Origin: Leishmania infantum JPCM5
Lineage: Eukaryota; Euglenozoa; Kinetoplastea; Trypanosomatida; Trypanosomatidae
Direction: 5' to 3'
DNA: 64,000 bases
Assembly: GCF_000002875.2 (NCBI RefSeq)
Contig: NC_009405.2
Location: forward strand, 124,001-188,000
Of the stretch, positions 8,785-18,240 are shown one piece after another (positions within the stretch are counted from its first letter, which is position 1; each line of letters opens with the position of its first letter). The position numbers and the translations under genes are program-made. The notes under the pieces were generated by a model. That model did no database searches and was not told the DNA's origin. It was given only the letters and a program-made list of their open reading frames with translations.

Positions 8785-10884
8785 ATGCTTTGCGGATCCT
8801 GGACGCTGCACCGATGTGCGTGTGCACCGGCTCTCGCGACAAGGGGCGCACTGAACACGGCAGTCTCATGGACATCGTCTCACACCCTTGCCTTTTCTGC
8901 CTCCCTGCGGTGGTGTAGTATTACGGCCAGGAGCACTAGCAATACAGCGCGTTGCACGGGCAGCGCTGACGCCGAGAACGCCTCCTCGGCGAGTGCATCG
9001 GCGCCGAACCCCTCTACAGCGGGGACGACCGCACCCAAGCGTCGAGTACAGATAGCGGTGGTGGGCAGTGGGCCCAGCGGCTGTTTCGTAGCCAGCCACC
9101 TTGTAAAGAAGCACCTCGAGCTGCACGTGGACATCTTTGAGCGGCTGCCAGTGCCGTTTGGTCTATGCCGCTACGGTGTGTCGCCGGATCACCCGGACGT
9201 GAAAAACGTGGAGAAGCAGTTCATGGATCTCTTCCAGAGCGGGCGCGTGACGTGGGTCGGGAACGTGTCCATTGGGAAGGAGATCCCGCTGCAGGCGCTG
9301 CTGGCGCACTACGCGGCGGTGGTGTTCGCGACCGGCGCGGACGGGACGAAGAAGCTGCGCATCCCGGGCGAGGACCTCGGCGGCGTCATCTCCGCCCACA
9401 GCTTTGTGGAGTACTACAACACCCTCCCGTTTCCGTACGGCTCGCCGCGCTTCTGCCCCTTCGATCTTGAGCGCACGAAGCGCGCCGTCGTCATCGGGAA
9501 CGGCAACGTGGCGATGGACGTGGTGCGGGTGCTCGGCGGGTCGTACAAGTACTTCTCTCCAACCGACATGAACTGTGTTTGCATCAAGGAGCTCATGAAG
9601 AATCGGATCGAGCACATCAGCGTGGTGGCCCGCCGCGGCGTGGAGCACTCGGCGTTCGCTACCGCCGAGTTCCGCGAGATCACCAAGTATCAGGAAGGCC
9701 ATGTGAAAGTCGAGGTGGACCACTTCGACCTCGGCGCGGCGGTGGCGGCAATGCCGGTCGGCAAGGTCATGCGTGCGCACAAGCGCATGATGGAGCTCGT
9801 GCATCAATATGCGCTGACCAGCGAAGAAACAGCCGCCGAAGCGGCGCAGCTGGCAACGGATGCGCAGGGCGTGCCACTTCCGAGCGCTGCCGCCTCGCCT
9901 GCAGAGCCGTCTGCGACGACGACAGCATCGGAATACGGAATGGGCCGCCCACAACACGGCAACCGTGGGTCGTGCTGCCTTCGCTTTCGATACAACCTCA
10001 CGCCGATCGCCATCCTGCCCAGCCGCCACCGCAAGAACTACGTTGGTGGGGTTCTCTTCAAGAGGACGCGTGGCGAGGCACCGGGCAAGGCAACAGAAGA
10101 CGAGGGCGAGTACTGCGTCGTGCCGTGCGACCTTGTCATGACCTCCATCGGCTACCGCTCTGACAGCATTGCCGGCGTCCCGTTCGACGACCGCGCCGGT
10201 GTCATCGACAACGAGAAGGGGCGCGTGAAGGGCATGCCGCGTGTGTACTGCGCCGGCTGGGCCAAGAACGGTGCCAAGGGCATCATCCTCCACTCCGTCG
10301 TCGATGCGCAGGAGACGGCAGCGACTATTCTGGCGGACATGGAGGCAGGCGTCATCCCGACGGAGCCGACAGCGCAGCCGGAGGAGGCCGAGGGAACCGC
10401 AGCGGCAGTCAGGTCCTCGTCAGCAAGCGCGGCCGAAGCCGAGTCGGTGGAGGTGCTGTCCTTTGAAAGCGGCAACTCGACGCCGCACCGACAGACGGCC
10501 GGCGCTGCCACCACAACGATGTACGGCAAGTACGGTCTCGTCGACTACTTCGTCACCAAAAAGCTTCAGCCTGTGTCCATTGCGGGCCTGCAGCGCATCT
10601 TGCACGTCGAGCACCAACGTGGTGTCGACCTCGGCAAGAAGGCAGAGAAGATCAGCACGGTGCGCGACATGCTCGACGTGGCCCTCGGTGGTGGCGTGGG
10701 CAAGAAGGCTGACGAGCGCATCCGCGGCATGACCCCTGCCCGCTCTGACGCGATGCTGTACCTGAAGGAGCTGCTGGACGACGATACGGACTTGAGGGCG
10801 CTTGCTCGCCAGGTTGCGCGGGATGTGCCGCACAAGCTTGCCCAGCAGCATCCGCTCGGCAGCATCGCGCCTGGACAGCTGTAG
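8785..10884 (+). CDS. Ferredoxin/adrenodoxin NADP+ reductase, mitochondrial
   Basis: FAD enzyme that passes electrons from NADPH to mitochondrial [2Fe-2S] ferredoxin, used in Fe-S cluster and heme A synthesis. The 699-residue protein has a long N-terminus rich in Arg, Ser, Thr and Ala that looks like a mitochondrial presequence. The FAD dinucleotide fold GSGPSG begins near residue 94. The family block PFGLCRYGVSPDHP follows, then the NADP-binding GNGNVAMD near 238-245 and ARRG with the usual FDXR layout. Late in the domain VYCAGWAKNGAKG is the conserved flavin-contacting segment. Animal and yeast homologues are about 490 residues. The excess here comes from an Ala/Ser-rich insert near 360-400 and a C-terminal extension of more than 100 residues, partly low complexity, whose last 120 residues look structured. 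ATG 8785 lies just after a good acceptor, so I kept it. Confidence 0.88.
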   Translation: MLCGSWTLHRCACAPALATRGALNTAVSWTSSHTLAFSASLRWCSITARSTSNTARCTGSADAENASSASASAPNPSTAGTTAPKRRVQIAVVGSGPSGCFVASHLVKKHLELHVDIFERLPVPFGLCRYGVSPDHPDVKNVEKQFMDLFQSGRVTWVGNVSIGKEIPLQALLAHYAAVVFATGADGTKKLRIPGEDLGGVISAHSFVEYYNTLPFPYGSPRFCPFDLERTKRAVVIGNGNVAMDVVRVLGGSYKYFSPTDMNCVCIKELMKNRIEHISVVARRGVEHSAFATAEFREITKYQEGHVKVEVDHFDLGAAVAAMPVGKVMRAHKRMMELVHQYALTSEETAAEAAQLATDAQGVPLPSAAASPAEPSATTTASEYGMGRPQHGNRGSCCLRFRYNLTPIAILPSRHRKNYVGGVLFKRTRGEAPGKATEDEGEYCVVPCDLVMTSIGYRSDSIAGVPFDDRAGVIDNEKGRVKGMPRVYCAGWAKNGAKGIILHSVVDAQETAATILADMEAGVIPTEPTAQPEEAEGTAAAVRSSSASAAEAESVEVLSFESGNSTPHRQTAGAATTTMYGKYGLVDYFVTKKLQPVSIAGLQRILHVEHQRGVDLGKKAEKISTVRDMLDVALGGGVGKKADERIRGMTPARSDAMLYLKELLDDDTDLRALARQVARDVPHKLAQQHPLGSIAPGQL

Positions 10885-11687
10885 GTCTCCATCTGTCTTT
10901 GATGAGACGTCGAACGCGTTGTTGGGCGCTGTTCGGTGGCCTTCTTCCTTTATATCTATCTCTCGCACTACCGCACGAACGACAAGGCTACGGGCGGGAC
11001 GTGGCCACTGGCAGCACCGCGTAGCACGTAGACGTGCAGCACGTATATGTTTCTGTGTGTGTGTGTGTGCATGCGTCCACCTCTCGCCCTTCTTTTCCGG
11101 AAGGTGAGTCCATACGGAGCAGCGACGCGGCGCCAGGTATGGGCCTGCGGGCTGTTGCGTGGAGGGGGCACTTTCCTCGCGGTCGCGCCGGCACGTGTGT
11201 CCTCGATGCTGTTGTGCTCACTCTCTCCTGTGCTCCCTTTTCGTGTGTTCCATTGCGGCTCTCCTGTCAACCTCGCCCTCCCCGCGCATCCCCGGCGGTG
11301 GCTATCATGTCTTTGCGCACGTCTGCACGGATGTCATCCGGTGCTCTCCCCTGCCACCAATGGCGACACCGCACATGTGCGAAACATTCACATATCATAC
11401 ACAACTCCTCCTCCACCGCCATGCCCACGCCCCACCCCCTCCCGCACACACCGGCGCGGATAGCTCTCCTTCGCTCTGCCTTCAGCCACACAACCTCATC
11501 CCTGCCAACATTTCTTTCTCGTCTTCTAGTTATTTTTCTTCAGTAACGCCAACCGGCAGCAAACGTACACACCATCGCCCTCAGCAGCAGCAGCAGCAGC
11601 CTCTCTCAGTCCTTCGCCGCTCTGCCCCGCCCCGCCACCTCCTCTGACGCTCTTGTTCTTGTTTTTCCAAGCAAGCACCTCAACGCC
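10885..11687 (+). other. Spacer with GT and AGC repeats
   Basis: It contains a GT run at about 11054-11069, long CT/CA-rich stretches, an AGC repeat at 11582-11600 and the splice-acceptor candidate described separately. I see no gene. Confidence 0.6.
11650..11671 (+). promoter_or_regulatory. Candidate spliced-leader acceptor for the NTF2-RRM gene
   Basis: A T-rich pyrimidine tract (11650-11668) is followed by AG at 11670-11671, only 16 nt before ATG 11688. Trans-splicing here would give a very short 5' UTR and fixes the choice of start codon. Confidence 0.5.
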
Positions 11688-12932
11688 ATGTCCGAGCTAC
11701 AGAGCCTCACCCCGGAGACGGCCTTCACCGTCGCCTCCACGTTCCTCGCGTACTACTACAGCGAGTTTGTGAAGCTGAACGAGCTGGCGCGCATGTCAGA
11801 CCTGTATGACGAGCGGTCCTACATGACGCTTGTGGACTTCCGCGACGAGGTACCGGTGGTGGCGCACGGCCGCAACGCAGTGGCGAATCTGCTGGCGAAG
11901 CTTGACAGCACGCTCGGTCAGCGCAAAGTCGAGATCATTACTGTGGACACCGTGGCCCTGCCGCACAACTGCGTTCAGGTCATATGTCAAGGTGTGATGT
12001 ACCTGCGTGAGTACCGCCGTGTGTTCCTACACGTCTTCATGCTGGAGCCAACGGCGTACCGCACCAAGACGTATCACATCGCCTCCGACTACCTGCGCTT
12101 CGTGGATTCGGAGAAGGAGGTCATCCCGGAGGGTGCCGTGGTTATTGCGGCCGACCAAGTCGCCGCCTACCTCGAGGAGAGCCGCCGCCGTGTGGAGGAG
12201 GAGCAACGCCGCCAGCTCCTGGAGTTCCAGCAGCGCATCCGTCTGCAGCAGCAACAGCTGCAGATGCAGCAGCAGCAGCAGCAGCAGCAGAAGGCTGCCG
12301 CTATGAACATGCCTGCCCCCGCTTCCCGCCAGTCTCGCCCGGCTGCCTCGGCCTCGCGCGAGCCATCCGATCCCCAAGAGCAGCACCAGCAGCAGCGCCC
12401 CGCCCGCCCACCGCGCGATGGCGGCCGCCCCGCTCGTGGTGAGCGCAAGCCTCGTGAGCCACGCGAGAACCGCGGCGAGCGCAAGCCTCGTGAGCCTCGT
12501 GGTGAGCATAAGCCGCGCGAGGGGCAAGAGAAGGTCGCTGCTGCGTCACCTTCTCGCCCGGCTGGTGAAGGGAAGAAGGGTGGCGAGCGCGGTAACCGGA
12601 AGCCCGCCGCTGCTGCGAACGCCGCGAAAGGTGCAGCAGATACTGCTGCTGCTACCCCGGCTCCCGCCGCGGAGCGCAAGCCGCGCCGCGAGTCGGGCCC
12701 GACCGCTGCTATCATCATGTTTCGTGTGCCGAAGAAGATCAAGCTGTCGGACATCAAGGCAGAGCTGGTCAGCCAAGGTTTCTCCGAGCTGAAGGACCTC
12801 TTCTGGTGCGGCCGCGACAGCGCCCACGCAGTGGCGAAGTTCTCGGCAGTGGAGAAAGCGACAGAGGTCTTTGAGAAGAAGCCCTTCAAGATTCAAGGCG
12901 AGAGCCTGAACTTGGACTACTACCACGAATAG
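11688..12932 (+). CDS. NTF2-domain and RRM protein, G3BP/Rasputin-like architecture
   Basis: Probable cytoplasmic RNA-binding protein of 414 residues. Residues about 8-150 form an NTF2-like fold (the start reads TPETAFTVASTFLAYYYSEF and includes the block VFLHVFMLEP). A Gln-rich stretch near 180-205 is encoded partly by a CAG repeat (about 12266-12290). Arg/Gly/Lys/Pro repeats of the type GERKPREPR occur at about 245-280, and an RRM-like C-terminus at about 342-414 includes AIIMFRVPKKIKLSDIK and AHAVAKF. NTF2, then a disordered segment, then RRM is the order seen in G3BP, a stress-granule scaffold; here the Arg-rich repeats precede the RRM, whereas in animals the RGG follows it. G3BP-like function is inference from architecture only. 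Confidence 0.82.
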   Translation: MSELQSLTPETAFTVASTFLAYYYSEFVKLNELARMSDLYDERSYMTLVDFRDEVPVVAHGRNAVANLLAKLDSTLGQRKVEIITVDTVALPHNCVQVICQGVMYLREYRRVFLHVFMLEPTAYRTKTYHIASDYLRFVDSEKEVIPEGAVVIAADQVAAYLEESRRRVEEEQRRQLLEFQQRIRLQQQQLQMQQQQQQQQKAAAMNMPAPASRQSRPAASASREPSDPQEQHQQQRPARPPRDGGRPARGERKPREPRENRGERKPREPRGEHKPREGQEKVAAASPSRPAGEGKKGGERGNRKPAAAANAAKGAADTAAATPAPAAERKPRRESGPTAAIIMFRVPKKIKLSDIKAELVSQGFSELKDLFWCGRDSAHAVAKFSAVEKATEVFEKKPFKIQGESLNLDYYHE

Positions 12933-14402
12933 GCGATGCCGCTGCAGGCAACCCTGCGGCTGCGGTGAGGAGGTGGAGGGCGATGCATCTACGACGGCAC
13001 CGACGGCGTCACCCTTGCCCACCCACATTTTCCCTCCTCCCCCCTCCCCGGCCCCTCAAGAATCAACGCCATCGTTCGTGCAGGACACGCCGCATCTCGC
13101 CCTTCGTGCCCGCGTGTGTGATCCCGTCTTTAGCCCCTATTTGTTTGTTTCGGCCTAATTTATGTGCTTCTCCTTCCCAGGAGGGAAGATGGGGAGGTGC
13201 GTGCATCCGCCCTCGCTGCCACCCGACGGGCTGGCTCACACAGACACGCACGCGTGCACAGAATTTCAAGGGGCACGTGCGTGTGTGTCTCTATCTCCCT
13301 GTGTGCCTGCGCGCGCACTCGCTGGCGCGTTCCTCGCTGTATGGCATCTCTAATCTAAAGAGGTAACCACTAACACACATAGAGTAAAGCGCCTCGAACG
13401 ACGTCAGCGCTACTGCTCATCATGATGAGAAAGGAAGAAGTTCGGAGACCCATACACGGGCACATGCACGCCAAGGGCGAGTGGCGACTTGTCAGATGTA
13501 CGGTGGAGATGCAGCTACATGTGTGTGTGTGCCCCATGTACGTGTCGAAGAAAGCGTGAGTACAGCGCTGCTGTCATTGGCCCCTCCTCCAACGACTGCA
13601 ATCGCGTCATGATAGCCGTTTTCAACGCTTGTGCTCCACCCCACTCTCCGTCCTCTGTGGCACGCACAAACCGCCGCCATGCACACTCACACGCACGCGC
13701 ACAACTTGATCGTTTCCCTCGCACAGCCCTTATGATTCTTGAGCTCTTTTCCCACATCCCTCGCTCCCACACGCACGCACTGGCTCTCCCCATCCATGCC
13801 GTCTTGACATCATCTCCGTCCTCGCATTGTACGCATACCAACACAACTGGCCACGTCGCACTACGCCCCCCCCCGGCCCTCACCTCTCCTCTCTCCGCCT
13901 CTCTGCAGTCTACGAATGAGAAAGAAAGCGCCCTAGTGCAGTCCCTCCATCGGTGTCTGTGCGTGTGGGTCTGTGTGTTGCTCTTGGGCATCCACCACCA
14001 CCACCACCCACACGCTCGTCTTCACCTAAACCGCCCCCGCCCTCGTCGGCTCCTTCCGCTCCTTACCTCTGTTTCTAGGTTTCCTTCGCCGTCTTTGCAG
14101 ACGGCCATTGTATCGCTTCTCTACCGAGTCAGTAGCCACCGCCAACGACCCGCCTCTCCGCCCCGCTCACTCGTCCCGGCAGCGGCGTTGTCTTCGTTGC
14201 TCCTATTCGTCGACTTCCTCTGCTCGACACATATTGTTGGCCACTGGATCGAGTGGCCGGTGACGCGCCGCCCCCAAGTCGTTTCGCGGTTGTCGTCGTA
14301 TCAAGAAAAGACGCACACTCTTGGTCGTCACGAAGACCCGCACAAACAGCGAAACGCCAGCGGGCAACTCAGCAGACGTCAACATCGATTGACTCATTGA
14401 CT
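12933..14402 (+). other. Spacer upstream of the Kua-type gene
   Basis: It holds pyrimidine tracts, a C9 run near 13866-13874, a CCA triplet repeat near 13990-14008 and the acceptor candidate at 14099-14100. A 303-codon open frame (13489-14400) spans it but is compositionally random and ends beside the real start; I treat it as spurious. Confidence 0.6.
14041..14100 (+). promoter_or_regulatory. Candidate spliced-leader acceptor for the Kua-type gene
   Basis: A long pyrimidine-rich stretch ends in GTCTTTGCAG, with AG at 14099-14100. The 5' UTR would be about 300 nt. A Met in frame at 14253 would add 50 residues of non-conserved sequence and is less likely than ATG 14403. Confidence 0.45.
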
Positions 14403-15215
14403 ATGGCAGTCTCAGGTGGCGAGGTGATTGGCCGCGAGGGCGATCCGTCCGTGCGCAAGGCGAACGCGAAGCAGCTGGCCGCCGGCTACACCAGGAAGAA
14501 GCGCCTCCTCGAGTGCTGCTACCTCTCCGCCTCTACGTTCCTGTGGTGCAGCAACGTGATCTCATGCGGCCGCTACTTTGTCTTCGCGTCCGATGCGAAC
14601 TTGATGCAGCTCGTGTGGATGCCGCTGTTCATCCTTGCGGCCATGGTGCTGGCAGACCTCGTCTCCGGCCTCGTACACTGGGGCATGGACACGTGGGGCA
14701 CCCCTGACACGCCGATCTTTGGCACCTTCATCCGCAGCTTCCGCGAGCACCACGTTGACCAGACGGCCATGTGCAAGCATGACTTCATCGAGACGAACGC
14801 CGACACGACGCTGCCTCTGCTCCCTCTGCTGCTTATCCAGTACGCATGCGTGCGGTCCACAAATCGCAGTGGAAACCGCTATGTCGCCAACCTGCATGTT
14901 CGCAACATCGGTGTGCACGTCTTCCTCTGCACCTTCTTCATCTTCGTGGCCATCACGAACGAAATCCACAAGTGGTCGCATCAGGCGAAGCAGTCCCGCA
15001 TTGTGCGCAAGGCAATGGGCATCGGCATTCTCCTCTCCCCCATTGCCCACCGCAAGCATCACAAGGACCCCTTCGACCGCACCTATTGCATCACCACGGG
15101 GTGGTTGAACCCCCTGCTCGACTCCACGAACTTCTGGCGCCACCTGGAGTCTCTGGTGTCCTCTATCACGGGCGAGATCCCTCGCGCTAACGACCAGACT
15201 CTGCTGGGGAAGTGA
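14403..15215 (+). CDS. Kua/TMEM189-type membrane desaturase (plasmanylethanolamine desaturase family)
   Basis: A 270-residue membrane protein of the Kua/TMEM189/CarF family. Characterised members introduce the vinyl-ether double bond that makes plasmalogens from plasmanyl-ethanolamine lipids, at the endoplasmic reticulum. The expected His ligands are present: HWGMDTWG (His92), FREHH (His116/117), CKHDF (His126), NEIHKWSHQ (His189 and His193) and HRKHH (His216, 219, 220). Hydrophobic segments at about 40-60, 68-90 and 166-186 are probable membrane helices. Leishmania membranes are known to be rich in ether lipids including plasmalogens, so this activity fits. No ubiquitin-conjugating domain is fused, unlike the human Kua-UEV read-through. 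Start chosen at MAVSGGEV; function is by family. Confidence 0.87.
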   Translation: MAVSGGEVIGREGDPSVRKANAKQLAAGYTRKKRLLECCYLSASTFLWCSNVISCGRYFVFASDANLMQLVWMPLFILAAMVLADLVSGLVHWGMDTWGTPDTPIFGTFIRSFREHHVDQTAMCKHDFIETNADTTLPLLPLLLIQYACVRSTNRSGNRYVANLHVRNIGVHVFLCTFFIFVAITNEIHKWSHQAKQSRIVRKAMGIGILLSPIAHRKHHKDPFDRTYCITTGWLNPLLDSTNFWRHLESLVSSITGEIPRANDQTLLGK

Positions 15216-16650
15216 GAGCACAGCAAAATGAAAAGAAGGAAGCGCACACACGCGCACGCAGGCACGCTCGATGTCTCTGTCCTCTCTCCCATCGTCACGT
15301 CTAGAGCTCGCCTTGTAGGCGAGGCAGGAAGGAGCCACGGTCAAACGAATGTACACGCCCACGCGGGCGACTCTTCCGCTTCTGCGCGCGTGTGTTCTCT
15401 CGCCGGTCGGCGTCGCTTTTGCCGCACGGCCTTGCTTATATTCTCTTCCCCGCTTATGTTTTTTTTTGTTTGTTTTGAGGGGGTCTCTCTCTTTAAGTGT
15501 GGTCGAACATGTATGTGTGCGATCCGGTGGGTAAGCAGCAATGCGAGGGGTTGTGAGGAAGCCGCCCCTTCCTCCTCCTCCTCCACCACCACCCCCTTCC
15601 CTTTTTTGTATTGCTTGGGTTTTATGTTCCTTAACCTGACTTGCTCTCTCTCTCTCTTTAGATTATTTCTCCTCTCCGTCTCCCCCCCCCCTTCGCTCCT
15701 TCTGTGCCACCTCGCAGTGCGCAGCGTGTGCCTGCCTGTGTCTGTGTGTGGCACACATCACACAGATCTTGTGAGACTAACTCTCAGGCGCCCCCCCTCC
15801 GCCCCCCCTTCGTCTCTTTCTGCACTGCCCGATTCCATATCGCATCGCCCTCACCCGCCGTGCCGCCCCCTCTCTCTTTGGCTCTCCTCCCCCGCCGCCG
15901 TCACATGCCGGCTTGCCTCCTCCACGTTGGTGTGACGGTGGCGGTGGTGCCGGCAGTGAGAGAAGGCAATCTGAAGCATCTCATACGTATGTAAAGTGCA
16001 CAGCTGTGGGCGTATCAGGGTGGTGTTGTCGGTGCCGTTATCGTGGGGATTGAGCAACTTGTGGTAGCCAGCGGAGAACAATGACGCGTGTGTATGTGTG
16101 TGTGTGTGTGTCCAAGTGATGCTCGGCTGATCTGGTAGCGGGCGGAGGTCGGCGTGCAGGAGCCACACCGGTGAGATGGCGGACGAGGGCGATGGCGTGT
16201 GGAAATCTCAAAAAAGGTACGCAAGACGAATGAAAATGAGAGGCGCAGCAAGCGGACAACGACAAGGGGCGGAGGTCATCCATGCGAGGTGCGTCGTGCT
16301 CCGCTGACCGTGTTTCTCCGAGTGCACGTATCTCGCCCGCAACAGCAGCAACGATAACGGTGCCCACAGTGTGTCAATTCCAAGCACCTGTCGCTCGTGT
16401 CTGTGTGTGTGTGGAGGGGTGGGGGGTGGGTGGGGATGTCCGTACCGTCGTCTTCATCGTCATCATCACCACTGCTGTCGGCGCTGCTAGTTCTCTTGCT
16501 GCTCTCTCCTCCTCTGTTTAGCCTCTCCGTTCCTTTTCTCGATACATGAACGCATCTACACGGGCGCAGGTACATGCGCACGCCCACGGAGCGGCGCGCT
16601 CGATCTCTCTCCCTCTCTGTGTCCTGGCCCCCTCCCCTTCGCACCTCTAG
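15216..16650 (+). other. Spacer with T-rich and pyrimidine tracts
   Basis: It contains a T-rich stretch (about 15456-15477), CCT/CCA tracts (15565-15605), CT tracts (15640-15700), a GT run (16096-16112) and a G-rich GTGG stretch near 16408-16436. The acceptor candidate at its end is listed separately. I see no gene. Confidence 0.6.
16604..16650 (+). promoter_or_regulatory. Candidate spliced-leader acceptor directly abutting a start codon
   Basis: The best pyrimidine tract upstream of the next gene (about 16604-16648) ends in CTCTAG, with AG at 16649-16650 immediately before ATG 16651. If used, the 5' UTR would consist only of the spliced leader. The same TAG is also an in-frame stop, so the coding frame cannot extend further upstream. 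Confidence 0.4.
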
Positions 16651-17418
16651 ATGAAGGCAATACTCCAGGTGGGGCCGGCGCAGTTCTTCATCGAAGGCGC
16701 GACCTTCCACTTCCTCTGCGTAGATATTCAACAAACTCTTTCGGCGATCGTGAAGCTGCAGAAGTGCAACATCTCCCTCAAGCTGCACGTCGACGAGCTG
16801 GAAACGCGTCTGGCAGAGGATGCGCGCCGGCTGAGAGCAGCCGGTGTCGCGCTGCCCGGCGATGACGACGACACCACTGCAGGAAGCTCGCTGCTCTCCC
16901 GCGTAGGCGCCGCTTCTCGGTCGTCATGGCAGTGGCGCGCTTACGTAAAATCGGCGGCGCCCATGCCACGCTACGTGTGTCCCACAACTGGCCAGCGACA
17001 GCCTGTCTTTCACAGAGGACCGCTCTTCATATTCTCCACAGCGTCCTTCGATGCAGCGGAGGCGGTGGTGCAGCGCCTGCAGACGCGTCTGCTGGAGCAG
17101 CGCCTCCTGCTAGACGAGATAGAGCTGCAGGCACTGTGCAGCGGCGGTGACGGCTATAGCGTCTCCGACGCGCTGACGCGTGTGTTACCGCTCCCCATTA
17201 TGGAGCTTAGCACGTGCTTGTCCACGTCCGCCAATGTGATGCCGGCGTACGACGCGGAAGGAAATCGCCGCCGTTGCTTCATGACAGTTGTAGGGGCATC
17301 CGCGAATGGGCGGTATCGATCATGTGTATTGGGAGGAGGAGAGGTGGTCGCGCGCGGAGACGCGAGAGAATGCACCTGCGAAGAACACCCGCTCTGCACA
17401 TGTGTCGGGCACACGTGA
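16651..17418 (+). CDS. Conserved-looking hypothetical protein, 255 aa
   Basis: I do not recognise this protein. The first 80 residues are mixed hydrophobic and charged (MKAILQVGPAQFFIEGATFH) with a helix-forming stretch at about 40-62. A Ser/Asp-rich linker follows, then a second ordered-looking segment (about 100-170) with a probable helix VVQRLQTRLLEQRLLLDEIEL. The C-terminal 40 residues, including a short Cys cluster ECTCEEHPLCTC, have codon use closer to spacer DNA and may be weakly constrained. Start is fixed by an in-frame TAG just upstream. No signal peptide or membrane segment is evident. Confidence 0.65.
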   Translation: MKAILQVGPAQFFIEGATFHFLCVDIQQTLSAIVKLQKCNISLKLHVDELETRLAEDARRLRAAGVALPGDDDDTTAGSSLLSRVGAASRSSWQWRAYVKSAAPMPRYVCPTTGQRQPVFHRGPLFIFSTASFDAAEAVVQRLQTRLLEQRLLLDEIELQALCSGGDGYSVSDALTRVLPLPIMELSTCLSTSANVMPAYDAEGNRRRCFMTVVGASANGRYRSCVLGGGEVVARGDARECTCEEHPLCTCVGHT

Positions 17419-18240
17419 GCACGGACGGAATGCGTGCGTGTGCATGTGTGTGTGTGTGTGCACGTGCGTCTACCACTCCCCTGAGATGTTCTTTACTTTT
17501 CACTGTCGAACCCCATCCCTTCTCTCTTTCTCTCTTGCCCTCCTGTGCCGTAGTGCACGTCCCTCTCGCACACACGCACACGCGCACGCTGACTTTCTGA
17601 CGCTGCCTTTTCTCTCAGACTGTGATGCACGCGCCGTTGGACATACCGGCGTGGATGCGCACGTGTGTGTGTGTGTGTGTATGTGTGGTGTGGGCATGTG
17701 GACGAGAGTCCTCAAAAACATCAACGGCAACACGAAAAACCAGCACCGCCCCTCCACCCCCCCCCCATTCCCCATGTGTGGCCGCGCGCGCACACACACA
17801 CCTCCGTCTTTGCCGCCTTTGTTGTATGCCTTCGCGCTTTCTTGGGGAAGGTGCGGAGCAGAGCTGGCGGGCAGGCTCGGCGAGGAGGAGGCCGACAGCG
17901 GGGATGAACCACGACGTCGCCCCACCGCACTGCCAATCTCTCTCTCTGTCTCGCTCTCCCTCCTTCTCCCTCACGTCCGCATCAGCTGTGCTGCCACTGC
18001 TGCCACGGCAGCACACAAACGTACACGCATTCGTTGACAGAGCCGCTGCATTCTTCCTCATGTCCATGTGCAGCGTGCGCAGACGCCTTCCTGCCCCGTA
18101 AGCGTATCCACTAGAGGTCCATCTCACGCCCGGCTCCTCGCTCACAAGCGAGGGAAGAGGCCGGAGAAGCAAAGGAGGTGGCTGTATGTGTGTGTGCGGG
18201 CGCGCACGACAGAATCTGACGCCGCCGCTACACCACCATC
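17419..18240 (+). other. Spacer with GT repeats and acceptor candidate
   Basis: GT runs lie at about 17446-17461 and 17664-17680. A CT tract (about 17936-17970) ends with the candidate acceptor AG 17983-17984, which would give the next gene a 5' UTR of about 256 nt. I see no gene. Confidence 0.55.

Noticed and set aside
13489..14400. 303-codon open frame just before the Kua-type gene
   Set aside because: It encodes translated CT and CCA tracts (His runs), and ends at the real start region; composition is that of a spacer.
14253..14402. 50-residue N-terminal extension of the Kua-type protein
   Set aside because: Non-conserved Ser/Gln-rich sequence; the family starts near MAVSGG.
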